From Candidatus Cloacimonadota bacterium (GTDB taxonomy: Bacteria; Hydrothermota; E44-bin80), in assembly GCA_004375785.1 (NCBI GenBank), contig SOKM01000114.1, forward strand, positions 1 to 24,038: 24,038 nucleotides of DNA. Direction: 5' to 3'. The position numbers and the translations under genes are program-made. Of this stretch, positions 6,948 to 14,810 are shown one piece after another; position 1 is the first letter of the stretch, and each line of letters begins with the position of its first letter. The notes under the pieces were generated by a model, which worked only from the letters and a program-made list of their open reading frames with translations, was not told where the DNA came from and did no database searches.

Positions 6948-7001
6948 TGGAGTGCAATAACGGCGTTATTGTAAGTGCAAAATCACCGATTTTGCACTCC
7001 A
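6948..7001. repeat. Nested palindromes between the DinB and MBL genes
   Basis: Three inverted repeats are packed in 54 bases. TGGAGTGCA (6948-6956) pairs with TGCACTCCA (6993-7001). CAATAACG-G-CGTTATTG spans 6955-6971. AGTGCAAAATC-ACC-GATTTTGCACT spans 6974-6998 as an 11-bp perfect stem. The outer and the third pairing compete for the same right arm, so two alternative folds are possible. It sits 9 nt after the DinB stop and 17 nt before the MBL start, without a U-run. Confidence 0.75.
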
Positions 7002-7009
7002 AAACAATA

Positions 7010-7531
7010 CTAACAGGCCCTTTCGTGTTTGCCCTCTATGAGTGAACGGAGAAGCTGAATCCGTCCAATGTGCAGAGCAGTATGTGCTGTTGTAATAAAA
7101 AGCCAATGAGCTACGCTTAAACCATCCGGAGATGTCTGCGGCACCGCCTGAAAGTCGTCTTCAGTCAGTGACTCGATGTATTTATGACTTTCTCCGCGAA
7201 CCTCACTCACCCAAGTAAGAGCAGCCTTTACGGATTCGACCGATTGACGAACCTTCTCGGTAGAACACCAGTCCGGTCCAAAAACTTCGTACTGGGAAGG
7301 GATTATTGTTCCCTGAAGGCCCTGAAGAAATTTACCTATATGCGTTCGCTCCCTATGAGCGATATGCCCCACCTGCCAGAGGATACAGAGGCTATTCGGA
7401 CTGGGAACCCAGAAAAGCTGCTCTTCTGTCAGTCCATCAATATCATCGAGCGGATGCGAGTACCAAAAACCCTCCTTTTCACCTTCCCCCCGTCCATACA
7501 GAAAATGAGTAAGTTTCTTATAATCAGGCAT
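7010..7531 (-). CDS. DinB-superfamily protein
   Basis: The 173-residue protein has the four-helix-bundle pattern of the DinB/YfiT family. A first metal His lies in the helix WQVGHIAHRERTHIG (His56) and two more in TTAHTALHIGRIQLLRSL (His150, His154), giving the H...H-x3-H triad that binds Ni/Zn. Family members act as thiol transferases (bacillithiol or mycothiol dependent) or as uncharacterised damage-inducible proteins. AAGGAG 5-6 nt before the ATG fixes the start. By eye it is richer in G+C than its neighbours. It follows the restriction-modification operon on the same strand by about 120 nt, past the hairpin at 7607-7632, so it is probably transcribed separately. Confidence 0.8.
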   Translation of the reverse strand: MPDYKKLTHFLYGRGEGEKEGFWYSHPLDDIDGLTEEQLFWVPSPNSLCILWQVGHIAHRERTHIGKFLQGLQGTIIPSQYEVFGPDWCSTEKVRQSVESVKAALTWVSEVRGESHKYIESLTEDDFQAVPQTSPDGLSVAHWLFITTAHTALHIGRIQLLRSLIEGKHERAC

Positions 7532-7606
7532 GTGTTCTCCTTTTCTTTTCGCTTTCCACTATTCAAACTCCTATTAGCAATTCATAATATCCCTAAATCA
7601 AAACGA

Positions 7607-7632
7607 ACAATTGAGCATGATTGCACAATTGT
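7607..7632 (-). terminator. Hairpin after the nuclease-methyltransferase gene
   Basis: ACAATTGaGCA (7607-7617) and TGCaCAATTGT (7622-7632) form an 11-position stem with one A-A mismatch and a 4-nt loop. On the minus strand it is followed by a T-rich stretch (TTCGTTTTGATTT) and lies 17 nt after the stop codon at 7649, so a weak intrinsic terminator for the two-gene operon is the likeliest role. Confidence 0.5.
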
Positions 7633-7655
7633 ACGCCTGTCCCCCTATCTATTTG
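7631..7655 (-). repeat. Imperfect inverted repeat flanking the RM operon, left copy
   Basis: Read on the minus strand, 7655-7631 begins CAAATAGATAGGGGGACAGG and ends CGTAC. The plus strand at 12414-12435 reads CAAATCGGGGACGGGGCGTG and then AC. The two copies therefore bracket the two-gene operon in inverted orientation. The left copy overlaps the last codons and TAG stop of the nuclease-methyltransferase gene. The match is imperfect and needs one gap of about four bases. Confidence 0.4.
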
Positions 7656-9412
7656 AATTTTTTGTAACTCTTTAATATTTTTTTCAGTTCAGATTCAAGG
7701 TCAGTTTCTTCTCCAACCTCAATACTTGCCATAAAAATTGGCTTCTTAAGAGAAGGTCTTTCTGTTTTTATCATATAAAGAATACTCATTTTTGAGGGAA
7801 CATTTGGAAAGATACCGCGAGGCAACGAGATTATTGCCTTTACCTGACAGGCGCTAAAGATATGTTCCTGGAGATATTGAAGTTGAATGTTTGCCAATAT
7901 CCCATCTGGAACAATGAGGCAAATTTTCCCACCATTTTTTGCTAATCGAATTGCTCTCTGGATAAAGAGTGGTGCATTTTGCAGTTTTTTTCTTGAACCT
8001 TCTAATGGGAAAAGGGCTTTTAATTCATCCTCATGCCCCAGGTTGTAGTCTGTTCCACCTGGAGGATTGCTTATAACAAGGTCAAAACTTTGTTCAGGAA
8101 TGATAGAACTCAGGTCATATTCCCAGGATTGAATTTTTTCTGAAAAGAGTCCGTTGTGATGAAAAATATTGAGTATGCCTTCCCTTTTTGCTGCCTGAAA
8201 TCCTAACCTTGGGTGTCCTGATATTCCAAGTTCTGGATGGACATCGTCAAAGGTTATCTGGGAGCCTTTTTTAAGTGATGTAACATAAAATGATTCATCA
8301 AATATTTGTGCTAAGGTTTGCTTGCCCGGAAGGAGCAGCTCCATAAAAGTCTGGGCAGTAGATACTGAAAATATATCCACATCACAAGCAAAGAGTTTTT
8401 CAAATAGATATTTAGTGATATCTACACGAGAAATCATTCGACTGGCTATAGCTCCCAAAAACCCACCCGAGCCGCAAGCAAAATCAATAACTTTGTCTTT
8501 TGGTGTAGGATTACACAACTCCACCATAAATTTTATTACTGGAGCTGGAGTTAAATACCTGCCAATCTTTTTTTCTTCTTCTCCTGCCCACTTTGGGGTA
8601 GTACCAGTAAAATTGCGAGTAACAAAATCTCTGTAAGCATACGCTAAATCTGGTCCTTCTATCTGACTTAGGTCATAACGATTAAGGACTATTTCAATAT
8701 GTTTGACTTCTTTTTTGGCTAATTTATATTTTTTATAAATTGAACCCCCATCTTGCTTCTGGAAACTGGCTAATAATATTTCATTTAGAATAAGAACAAC
8801 GGAATCTTTTATAGCGGCTGATACAACTTTTGTTTTTGATATTCTTGCTTCGATTATTTCACTAATTTCTTCAAAATTTATACGAAATTGACTTGTCGAT
8901 AGAAGATTCCTTTCCAATGGTTTTGTTCCGGTGGGCTTAATAGATTTTTCCGCAATTTGTTTAAGTTCAGCATAGGTTAGTAAACCTTCAAGAGGCTGCA
9001 AATCTGATGTGATTCCATCTTCTAAAATAGTCAACTTAAACATTGTCAATCTGGTTCCACAGGGTGTAAAGATGTATGGTATAGCCCTGATTTCACCGAT
9101 GGTTTTCCTGTCTTCATGTTTTTTGGGATTAAAATTGACAGCAAAGATTTTAGCATCTGCCTTTGCTTTTTCAAAATCCGCTTCTGATAGTTTAGCTTCA
9201 ATTACTAACATTGGACGGTTCTCTATAAATATTAACCAATCTGCTTTTCTATCTCCCCAATGGGTAGTAATTGGAAATTCTCTTCTGCGAATATGTGGAC
9301 CTTTTGGGACTCCAAGTCTGCTCAATATTGGAGTGACAACATTCTCCCAGTATTCGGTCTCATTATGACATTTGGTTTTTATCAAGTCCTGGAATTTTTT
9401 GGCAGAAATCAT
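7649..9412 (-). CDS. PD-(D/E)XK nuclease - N6-adenine DNA methyltransferase fusion
   Basis: The 587-residue protein starts on the base after the upstream gene's TAA, so translation is coupled. Residues about 15-125 are a type I R-subunit N-terminal-like nuclease domain: ITTHWGDRKADWLIFIENRP then MLVIEAK, with Asp58 and Glu72-x-Lys74 as the catalytic D...ExK. A helical linker follows (150-280). Residues 280-550 are an HsdM-like methyltransferase: GRYLTPAPVIKFMVEL, motif I VIDFACGSGGFLGA (308-321, SAM binding), motif IV SNPPGG (448-453) and VPDGILANIQLQYLQEHIF. Motif IV has Gly where active enzymes have Tyr, Phe or Trp. No target-recognition domain follows; the protein ends about 35 residues past the fold. 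The layout resembles the RM subunit of BcgI-like enzymes, with specificity presumably supplied by the partner gene at 9413. Expected activity: cutting of unmodified DNA at sites chosen by the complex. Confidence 0.85.
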   Translation of the reverse strand: MISAKKFQDLIKTKCHNETEYWENVVTPILSRLGVPKGPHIRRREFPITTHWGDRKADWLIFIENRPMLVIEAKLSEADFEKAKADAKIFAVNFNPKKHEDRKTIGEIRAIPYIFTPCGTRLTMFKLTILEDGITSDLQPLEGLLTYAELKQIAEKSIKPTGTKPLERNLLSTSQFRINFEEISEIIEARISKTKVVSAAIKDSVVLILNEILLASFQKQDGGSIYKKYKLAKKEVKHIEIVLNRYDLSQIEGPDLAYAYRDFVTRNFTGTTPKWAGEEEKKIGRYLTPAPVIKFMVELCNPTPKDKVIDFACGSGGFLGAIASRMISRVDITKYLFEKLFACDVDIFSVSTAQTFMELLLPGKQTLAQIFDESFYVTSLKKGSQITFDDVHPELGISGHPRLGFQAAKREGILNIFHHNGLFSEKIQSWEYDLSSIIPEQSFDLVISNPPGGTDYNLGHEDELKALFPLEGSRKKLQNAPLFIQRAIRLAKNGGKICLIVPDGILANIQLQYLQEHIFSACQVKAIISLPRGIFPNVPSKMSILYMIKTERPSLKKPIFMASIEVGEETDLESELKKILKSYKKFK

Positions 9413-12268
9413 TTATAATTTTTTACGTTTTCCTTCAATAATTTCTTCTGTCTTCTTGATTAAATCCTTGAGCATTGCTTCAGCCTTCTTGATATTTCTC
9501 TGATACTTGTCATCTTCTTCAGCCTCTTTGTTTGATAATCCACCTTCAATTAATTTCTTCTTAACATCCATTGCCTTATTGTGCCATCTTGACATCTTCT
9601 TGTATTCTCTTTCAATGTCTTTTTGGACTATATCAGGAAGAATAGGAATTTGAATAGATTTAATTTGAGGAAAGGTTATACCAACTATTCCAGAGACTCC
9701 ACTACTTAATCTTTCAATTTGTTTTTGTCCATATTGAGTTAGCAGAAAAATAGCAACATAATACGAATTAATATTTTGAACTCTAATGATATCTACGTGA
9801 TCGTTCACAGCATAATGTGCTGTTTCTTCCATAAACACAAAGCACCTTCCGATAGTGCCAATTTGATCTCTATTAAATAGAATATCTTGTTTTAGTGGTT
9901 TGTATTTAGATTGATTTCGCCGATCTTTTTTACTTATATATCTCGTCTTCAAAAATAGATCTACTCCTGTATTCCTTACATTGATTTGGTTAACATAATA
10001 TACTCCTTTTGGAGCAAATTTTCTTTTTCTACCTACAAGGATACCCCCGTATGTTATAAAAGATATAAAATCCTCAAATGATTTAACTTTGTGATTTTTC
10101 TTCATTACTCTAATCATTTTCTTATATTTCGGGTCCCAGTATTCTGGGTCGAGGCGGTGGACTTTTAACACATCTTCACCAGTTGCTCTTGTTACCATTG
10201 GTGAACTGTGTCCCTCCTTGATTCTTTTACCCTGGCGGAATTTCTTAAACCCTCTTGAGATTTCAGGTAAATCGTTTTCCCCTGCGTGATTTATTCCAAC
10301 ATAATCAGCAGATGCCATAAATATAGGTAGATTTTTAGTGGATCCAAAGGTCTGTTCTTTATTAAACTTTTGCATGAAAATAATGCTGGTCTTGGCTGTT
10401 GTGCCAATATGTTTGAAAGTTTCTCTTGGCAGACTAACAATAGCAAAGACTCTTGCCTGGTCAAAAATCCACTCTCTTATATATTGGAGATTTATATTGG
10501 CTAAAATCCCATCAGGAATTATAATGGCAACATAGCCGCCTGGTTTGGCAAGTTGTAAGAAGCGTTCAAGAAACAAAACCTCTATTGGATAGGAAATTAA
10601 CTTTTTTAATTCTTTAGGAGAAAGATGTAATTTTTCTTTGCCCTTTCCAAGAAGTTTAGCCTTTTGAATTCTCTCCACAATTAAGTCTACCTTTTTTTTA
10701 CCTGATTTCATATTTCCAAGTCCTTCAAAAAGGCCAGGAGCTACAGTCTCTTGCTTCCCTGTACCGGTTATTTCGATTATGTCTCCTTTTTTCCAGGTTT
10801 CGTAGAACTCACCCAGGGCATTAGCTAACAGAATTAGTTCTCTTTTTCTTTCATTACTAATAGGTGCTGAATAAATTGACTCTTTTTCAGCCACCAGTTC
10901 TTTTTTCTTAATTTCTGACTCCTTTTTAAATAGATGTAGGGAAGAGACTTTTCTGGGTTTAGTCTTATCTTCTTTAAGTAATTGGGCAAGCTCACCCAAG
11001 CCTGTCCCTCCATAAGGAGGATTGCCTATCACTAAATCAAATTTGTCTCTTTCTATTCCGAATTCTTTACCATCTAAAAGCCCGTTGTGGACAAAAAGTT
11101 TCATCCTGTTCGATAGACCACCAAATGCATTCCATTTTTCTCGCACACCTGCATCTATGTCACATCCGTAGAGATTATCACCATCAGTAATCCCCTGTTC
11201 TAATGCATATTTTAAGAATATTCCTTCACCACAGGCAGTGTCGATAATTTTAGGTTTCTCTTTTCGCCATAGGGTTTTAATTATGTCATACATAAATTCT
11301 ACAACGGTTTGAGGGGTAAAATACTGCCCCAACTCCTTTTTCTGCCCGACTTTTCTTATTGTTTCTACACCAGTAACTGAGTTTATCACCCCCGCAAGGT
11401 TTAGAGTAGAATCTACATTACCGATTGGTTTTGCTCCTTTTTCTATTAAAAATTTATTTGCAGAGACATTTGGGGGATATTCTTCATATCTTACCACAAA
11501 CAATTTCTTGCTTTTTTCAATGGCTTTTATACTCTCATCCATAATTATACCACCTTCCCTTGCCTCTACAACTATTATGTCGTCTGATAAACTAAATACG
11601 AGCTGGTTTCTTTTTCTCTCTACATACGACTTCCAGTGTAAATTTGGGTCAGTGAAGGAAAGTATGAGTGTTTTCGATGTGTCTATCTGTCTGTTTTTCT
11701 TTTCCAATTTGTTTAGGCTGGTCAAAATACCCTCACTCAGCACGGTGAGTTCAAAGCCTTTCGTATTTTTTGCAGCAATGTGAGCAATTGTATCAATATC
11801 TCTTGTGTCGCCTTTTAAAACTGTAATTCCTTGCTCGAGCAATAAATTAGAGAATTTATAGGATAATGCCAATCCCTCATTGGATATAGTCCTTGACCCG
11901 ACAATAGCAACGGAATTCTTATTAAGGAGATTAAGGTTTCCATAGGCATATAGAATAAATGGTGGTTGAGCCATTTCCTTTAATCGTGCAGGAAATAACT
12001 CATCTTCAAGGGTGATAACCTTGACCATTTTGTTATCGAGTTCTCGCTGTAATGCATTAACATCGGCGCTATTTTTTCCCTTTCTGATAATTTCCTCTAT
12101 AACTGAATTACGAATCGCATACTCTTCATTCATTCTGGACTTCTTTAAATTCCAAAATTCTTCAATGCTAATGCCTGTCTCTTTATTTCTATTAGAAATA
12201 TCTATAAGAGTTTTACTTCCAATTCCCTTTACCTTGCTCAATGCCAACCAATAGAAATTTTTGTCCAT
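9413..12268 (-). CDS. DprA/Smf - N6-adenine methyltransferase - target-recognition domain fusion
   Basis: The 951-residue protein starts at the ATG at 12268, with AGGGA about 9 nt upstream; an earlier TTG at 12307 is much weaker. Residues 1-30 (MDKNFYWLALSKVKGIGSKT) are the helix-hairpin-helix start of DprA. Residues 82-290 are its Rossmann domain: ITLEDELFPARLKEM, VAIVGSR (120-126), GDTRDID (153-159) and a diverged RNQLVFSLSDDIIVVEA (220-236). The usual DprA winged helix is absent. Residues 313-640 are an N6-methyltransferase: GQYFTPQTVVEFM, motif I IIDTACGEGIFLKYAL, motif IV DLVIGNPPYGG (411-421), a charged insert of about 130 residues, and IPDGILANINLQYIREWIF. Residues about 700-890 form one type I S-like recognition domain (LDPEYWDPKY, VNQINVRN, GVSGIVGITFPQIKSIQIP), and a coiled coil closes the protein. 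It should methylate and recognise DNA, with DprA perhaps sensing single strands or nucleotides. I know of no named family with this architecture. Confidence 0.88.
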   Translation of the reverse strand: MDKNFYWLALSKVKGIGSKTLIDISNRNKETGISIEEFWNLKKSRMNEEYAIRNSVIEEIIRKGKNSADVNALQRELDNKMVKVITLEDELFPARLKEMAQPPFILYAYGNLNLLNKNSVAIVGSRTISNEGLALSYKFSNLLLEQGITVLKGDTRDIDTIAHIAAKNTKGFELTVLSEGILTSLNKLEKKNRQIDTSKTLILSFTDPNLHWKSYVERKRNQLVFSLSDDIIVVEAREGGIIMDESIKAIEKSKKLFVVRYEEYPPNVSANKFLIEKGAKPIGNVDSTLNLAGVINSVTGVETIRKVGQKKELGQYFTPQTVVEFMYDIIKTLWRKEKPKIIDTACGEGIFLKYALEQGITDGDNLYGCDIDAGVREKWNAFGGLSNRMKLFVHNGLLDGKEFGIERDKFDLVIGNPPYGGTGLGELAQLLKEDKTKPRKVSSLHLFKKESEIKKKELVAEKESIYSAPISNERKRELILLANALGEFYETWKKGDIIEITGTGKQETVAPGLFEGLGNMKSGKKKVDLIVERIQKAKLLGKGKEKLHLSPKELKKLISYPIEVLFLERFLQLAKPGGYVAIIIPDGILANINLQYIREWIFDQARVFAIVSLPRETFKHIGTTAKTSIIFMQKFNKEQTFGSTKNLPIFMASADYVGINHAGENDLPEISRGFKKFRQGKRIKEGHSSPMVTRATGEDVLKVHRLDPEYWDPKYKKMIRVMKKNHKVKSFEDFISFITYGGILVGRKRKFAPKGVYYVNQINVRNTGVDLFLKTRYISKKDRRNQSKYKPLKQDILFNRDQIGTIGRCFVFMEETAHYAVNDHVDIIRVQNINSYYVAIFLLTQYGQKQIERLSSGVSGIVGITFPQIKSIQIPILPDIVQKDIEREYKKMSRWHNKAMDVKKKLIEGGLSNKEAEEDDKYQRNIKKAEAMLKDLIKKTEEIIEGKRKKL

Positions 12269-12413
12269 AGTTACTGTCCCTATTTGTCTTATTCGTATAT
12301 TATGCAAAGACTAAACGACGCCCCTTTGGCTCAGGAATAGAGCGACATAATTCATTTCACTTAATAAATATAACAAAAGCTAACAAAAATCAAGAGAAAA
12401 ATTTGCTCTTTGT

Positions 12414-12435
12414 CAAATCGGGGACGGGGCGTGAC
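12414..12435 (+). repeat. Imperfect inverted repeat flanking the RM operon, right copy
   Basis: This is the counterpart of 7631-7655 in opposite orientation. A third relative, CAAATAGGGACAGTAAC, read on the minus strand at 12286-12270, contains the Shine-Dalgarno of the DprA-methyltransferase gene. The core GGGACRG is short and G-rich, so a chance or generic-repeat origin is possible. Confidence 0.4.
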
Positions 12436-12487
12436 TTTGTGACATTTGATAGGTCTTAGGATGACCTGTGAAAAGTTTACAAGTTTA

Positions 12488-12519
12488 CCCCATTAGAAAG
12501 ATACTTCTTTCTAACGGGG
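12488..12519. repeat. Stable hairpin between the glycosyltransferase and RM genes
   Basis: CCCCaTTAGAAAG (12488-12500) pairs with CTTTCTAAcGGGG (12507-12519), one mismatch, loop ATACTT. It lies 62 nt past the glycosyltransferase stop. No U-run follows on either strand, so a terminator role is only possible. The surrounding gap of about 310 bases (12269-12580) holds no gene. Confidence 0.6.
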
Positions 12520-12580
12520 CAGGTATCCTCCGTCTCTCATTGCTCTCCTAATTCTTCTTTAAATATTTCCTTTCCTTCTG

Positions 12581-13903
12581 TCACCTCCTCTGGAATAGAG
12601 CCAGATATTGTTTGCCTATTCCCTCCCATGTCCATTTTTGCTTAATCTTTTTGTTGAATGCGAGAACACTTTGTGCACATCTCTGCCAATTATCAATTGT
12701 CCAGACAATTGCCTTGCCAATGTTATTCGCAAGATTGGTATGATGGTCTTCTGTTATTTTTGCAAGTACACCATAGTCAGTAGTAATTCCCCAGTCAAAA
12801 TGTTCATCATTTTCACCCAACGTCATATACTTTGGTCCAGTGGAATCCGTTGAAATAATCAAATTTCCACGGGCAGAAGCTTCAATGATAGACATACCGA
12901 AAGGTTCCTTAAGTGTTGGCAGTATATAGATATGCTTATTATCCAGAATCTTCTTTTTCTCTTTGGGTGGACTAATGGCATTAAATAGTTTGAATTTTAT
13001 CTCCAGATTCTCAGGCATCTCTTCCAGCTCAGAATAGAGACTCTTGAGATACTCGTCTGAAGCTGGTATCCCAACAATAAATAAACATAGTTTACAAGAA
13101 CACAGCCTTGCTGCGGCTTTTGCTCCGTTTATCGAATATTCTATCCCCTTGCTTGGGTCAATCCTGCAAAAAGTAACCAGATTTATCTTTTCGGGAACCT
13201 GAGATAGTTTTTGTTTGATTTCTTCATCGCTCATTCGGAAGTTTTCATTACATCCGCTGGAAATTAGTTTTATCTTTCCTGTAAATTTCTCAACGTCAAC
13301 ATTTTGCCCTTTAAGGATTTCCTGAAAATCGTCATGCACCGTGGGACTGTTAACGATGATAAAATCTGCAAAACGACTCATCCCCTCCCATCTTCTTAAT
13401 TTAGCAAGAACCTCTTGAGTTGCATTAAATGAACCGAGCGATTCACCTTTTTGTGAAATAAAGGTAGATTCCAATGCATGGATGGTGGATACAACTTTTG
13501 TTTTCTCAGACTTGAGTTCTTTCGCCATTAGACCTGGTAGGATATGATGACCATGTAAATTTATTACATCAAATTCATAGTTTTCGTTCTTTATCCATTT
13601 TATAGCTGCTTTCGCAAACCTTTCAATTCTGTTTAATTCCACATTTTTCTCACCCACATAAGGCTGTGAAATATTTTTGTCAATAAGAAAACGAACAACA
13701 ATTAGATTACCACGGCTCTGTATACTGAATGGAACATCCCAATCCACAAGCTGAACGTTGTTTAACGTTTTCTCGGTATGAATGGAAATCAAAGTAACAT
13801 TATGTCCTTCTTTCAGAAACTGTTCACAGATATTCTTTACATGCACCCCACCACCACCTGTAGCAGTTTCTTCAAATTGTAAAGACACTAAAGCAATCTT
13901 CAT
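12581..13903 (-). CDS. GT4-family (GT-B fold) glycosyltransferase
   Basis: The 440-residue protein begins MKIALVSLQFEETATGGGGV, the glycine-rich acceptor loop of retaining GT-B enzymes such as glycogen, sucrose and mannosyl transferases. NLHGHHILPGLMA matches the first-domain His region. The second domain starts at VTFCRIDPSKGIEYSINGA (donor binding). It contains the E-x7-E motif EPFGMSIIEA that holds the nucleotide-sugar ribose. There is no signal peptide or membrane span, so it acts on the cytoplasmic side. The donor and acceptor are not readable; soluble glycogen-type or envelope glycan synthesis are both possible. It follows the SH3 gene by 21 nt and is probably co-transcribed with it. 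No clear Shine-Dalgarno is seen. The C-terminus (KWTWEGIGKQYLALF) is a normal family ending. Confidence 0.85.
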   Translation of the reverse strand: MKIALVSLQFEETATGGGGVHVKNICEQFLKEGHNVTLISIHTEKTLNNVQLVDWDVPFSIQSRGNLIVVRFLIDKNISQPYVGEKNVELNRIERFAKAAIKWIKNENYEFDVINLHGHHILPGLMAKELKSEKTKVVSTIHALESTFISQKGESLGSFNATQEVLAKLRRWEGMSRFADFIIVNSPTVHDDFQEILKGQNVDVEKFTGKIKLISSGCNENFRMSDEEIKQKLSQVPEKINLVTFCRIDPSKGIEYSINGAKAAARLCSCKLCLFIVGIPASDEYLKSLYSELEEMPENLEIKFKLFNAISPPKEKKKILDNKHIYILPTLKEPFGMSIIEASARGNLIISTDSTGPKYMTLGENDEHFDWGITTDYGVLAKITEDHHTNLANNIGKAIVWTIDNWQRCAQSVLAFNKKIKQKWTWEGIGKQYLALFQRR

Positions 13904-13924
13904 AAATGTAGAGTTTGGGAGTAA

Positions 13925-14770
13925 TTATTTACTATTTTCCGTTACCCTTTTCAGTTTTTTACCATCCCAATGGAATAACCTTATATTTGTCTCTACTCGT
14001 TCATAGCAGCTCTCTCCATATTCATCATAAGACTGGATGTGTATAAGATAGTTAGGTGTACCATCTATATGGTTAGGAAGGTAGAAGTCGAAATAATCAT
14101 GAAAAACACCCGCTTCACTGACAGATATCCCTATAATACCATATGTAAGTTGCTTTCCATTCCAGAAAAGAAGGATGTCGCCGTTTGTATAACCGCAGGC
14201 TTCATAAAGGAAAGAGAGAACAATGATGTTTTCGAGAGATGCAAATCCTGAATTACCCAGCAATTTACCCGAGATACTGTGGTCATAGTTTTCGGTCTCC
14301 GGATCAATACTTCCAATAATTTCAAAATCGGTCTTTGAAATTATTTTCCCATTTTTAACAACCCTGCCTTCGCCGGAAAAAAATGCCTTCTCTTGTTCTG
14401 TAATTCCAAATAAGAAAAGACCGTTATTTTCAGCTCCATTTGAGCCAAGAGGAAGTGTTACAATCGATATCAATCCTCCCCAGACATAACCTTCAATTTC
14501 TTCTCCTTCACATTCAAAACGCACATTATACCAGTGTGCTGTAAAGTCGTTTAAGGTATACATTGTTTCAGATTTTGATATAATTTCTACAGGATAAGCA
14601 ATGGGTAGGGTTTTAACGATTTTTGCATTTATTGAAGGAGTTTCTCGAACATTAACATTATCTCCAAAAAGATAAACGCTGCTTCCATCCCTGAAATGCC
14701 CATACTCATAGACACTATATTCTGTCTGAGCGTAAATACTTGATAGAACAAAGAGTAGAGTGACGAACAT
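13925..14770 (-). CDS. Secreted protein with bacterial SH3 domain
   Basis: The 281-residue protein has an N-terminal signal peptide, MFVTLLFVLSSIYAQ, unusual in having no positive charge before the hydrophobic core. An in-frame TAA immediately before the ATG, and AGGAGGG 5-6 nt upstream, rule out a longer form. Residues about 30-100 are an SH3_3-type domain: VYLFGDNVNVRETPSINAKI, then VKTLPIAYPVEII and a Trp-Tyr-x-V strand (HWYNVRF) ending GYVWGGLI. These domains bind cell-wall or other peptides in the periplasm or outside the cell. Residues 100-281 are beta-rich with no family I recognise; the tail RLFHWDGKKLKRV is like the final strand seen in other such exported proteins. It lies 40 nt downstream of the giant propeller gene and may share its transcript. 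Confidence 0.75.
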   Translation of the reverse strand: MFVTLLFVLSSIYAQTEYSVYEYGHFRDGSSVYLFGDNVNVRETPSINAKIVKTLPIAYPVEIISKSETMYTLNDFTAHWYNVRFECEGEEIEGYVWGGLISIVTLPLGSNGAENNGLFLFGITEQEKAFFSGEGRVVKNGKIISKTDFEIIGSIDPETENYDHSISGKLLGNSGFASLENIIVLSFLYEACGYTNGDILLFWNGKQLTYGIIGISVSEAGVFHDYFDFYLPNHIDGTPNYLIHIQSYDEYGESCYERVETNIRLFHWDGKKLKRVTENSK

Positions 14771-14810
14771 TTATGCCCTCCTTTTTATTGATTGTTTTAA
14801 TTTATGAAAC

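Noticed and set aside
7184..7675. Plus-strand open frames opposite the DinB and methyltransferase genes
   Set aside because: They have no ribosome site or recognisable protein and lie antisense to genes with clear family motifs.
12269..12307. Longer start (TTG at 12307) of the DprA-methyltransferase gene
   Set aside because: The extra 13 residues are not DprA-like, the TTG has no ribosome site, and the ATG at 12268 begins a typical DprA N-terminus with AGGGA upstream.
12488..12519. Intrinsic terminator for the glycosyltransferase gene
   Set aside because: The stem is good but no U-run follows on either strand, so it is listed only as a hairpin repeat.
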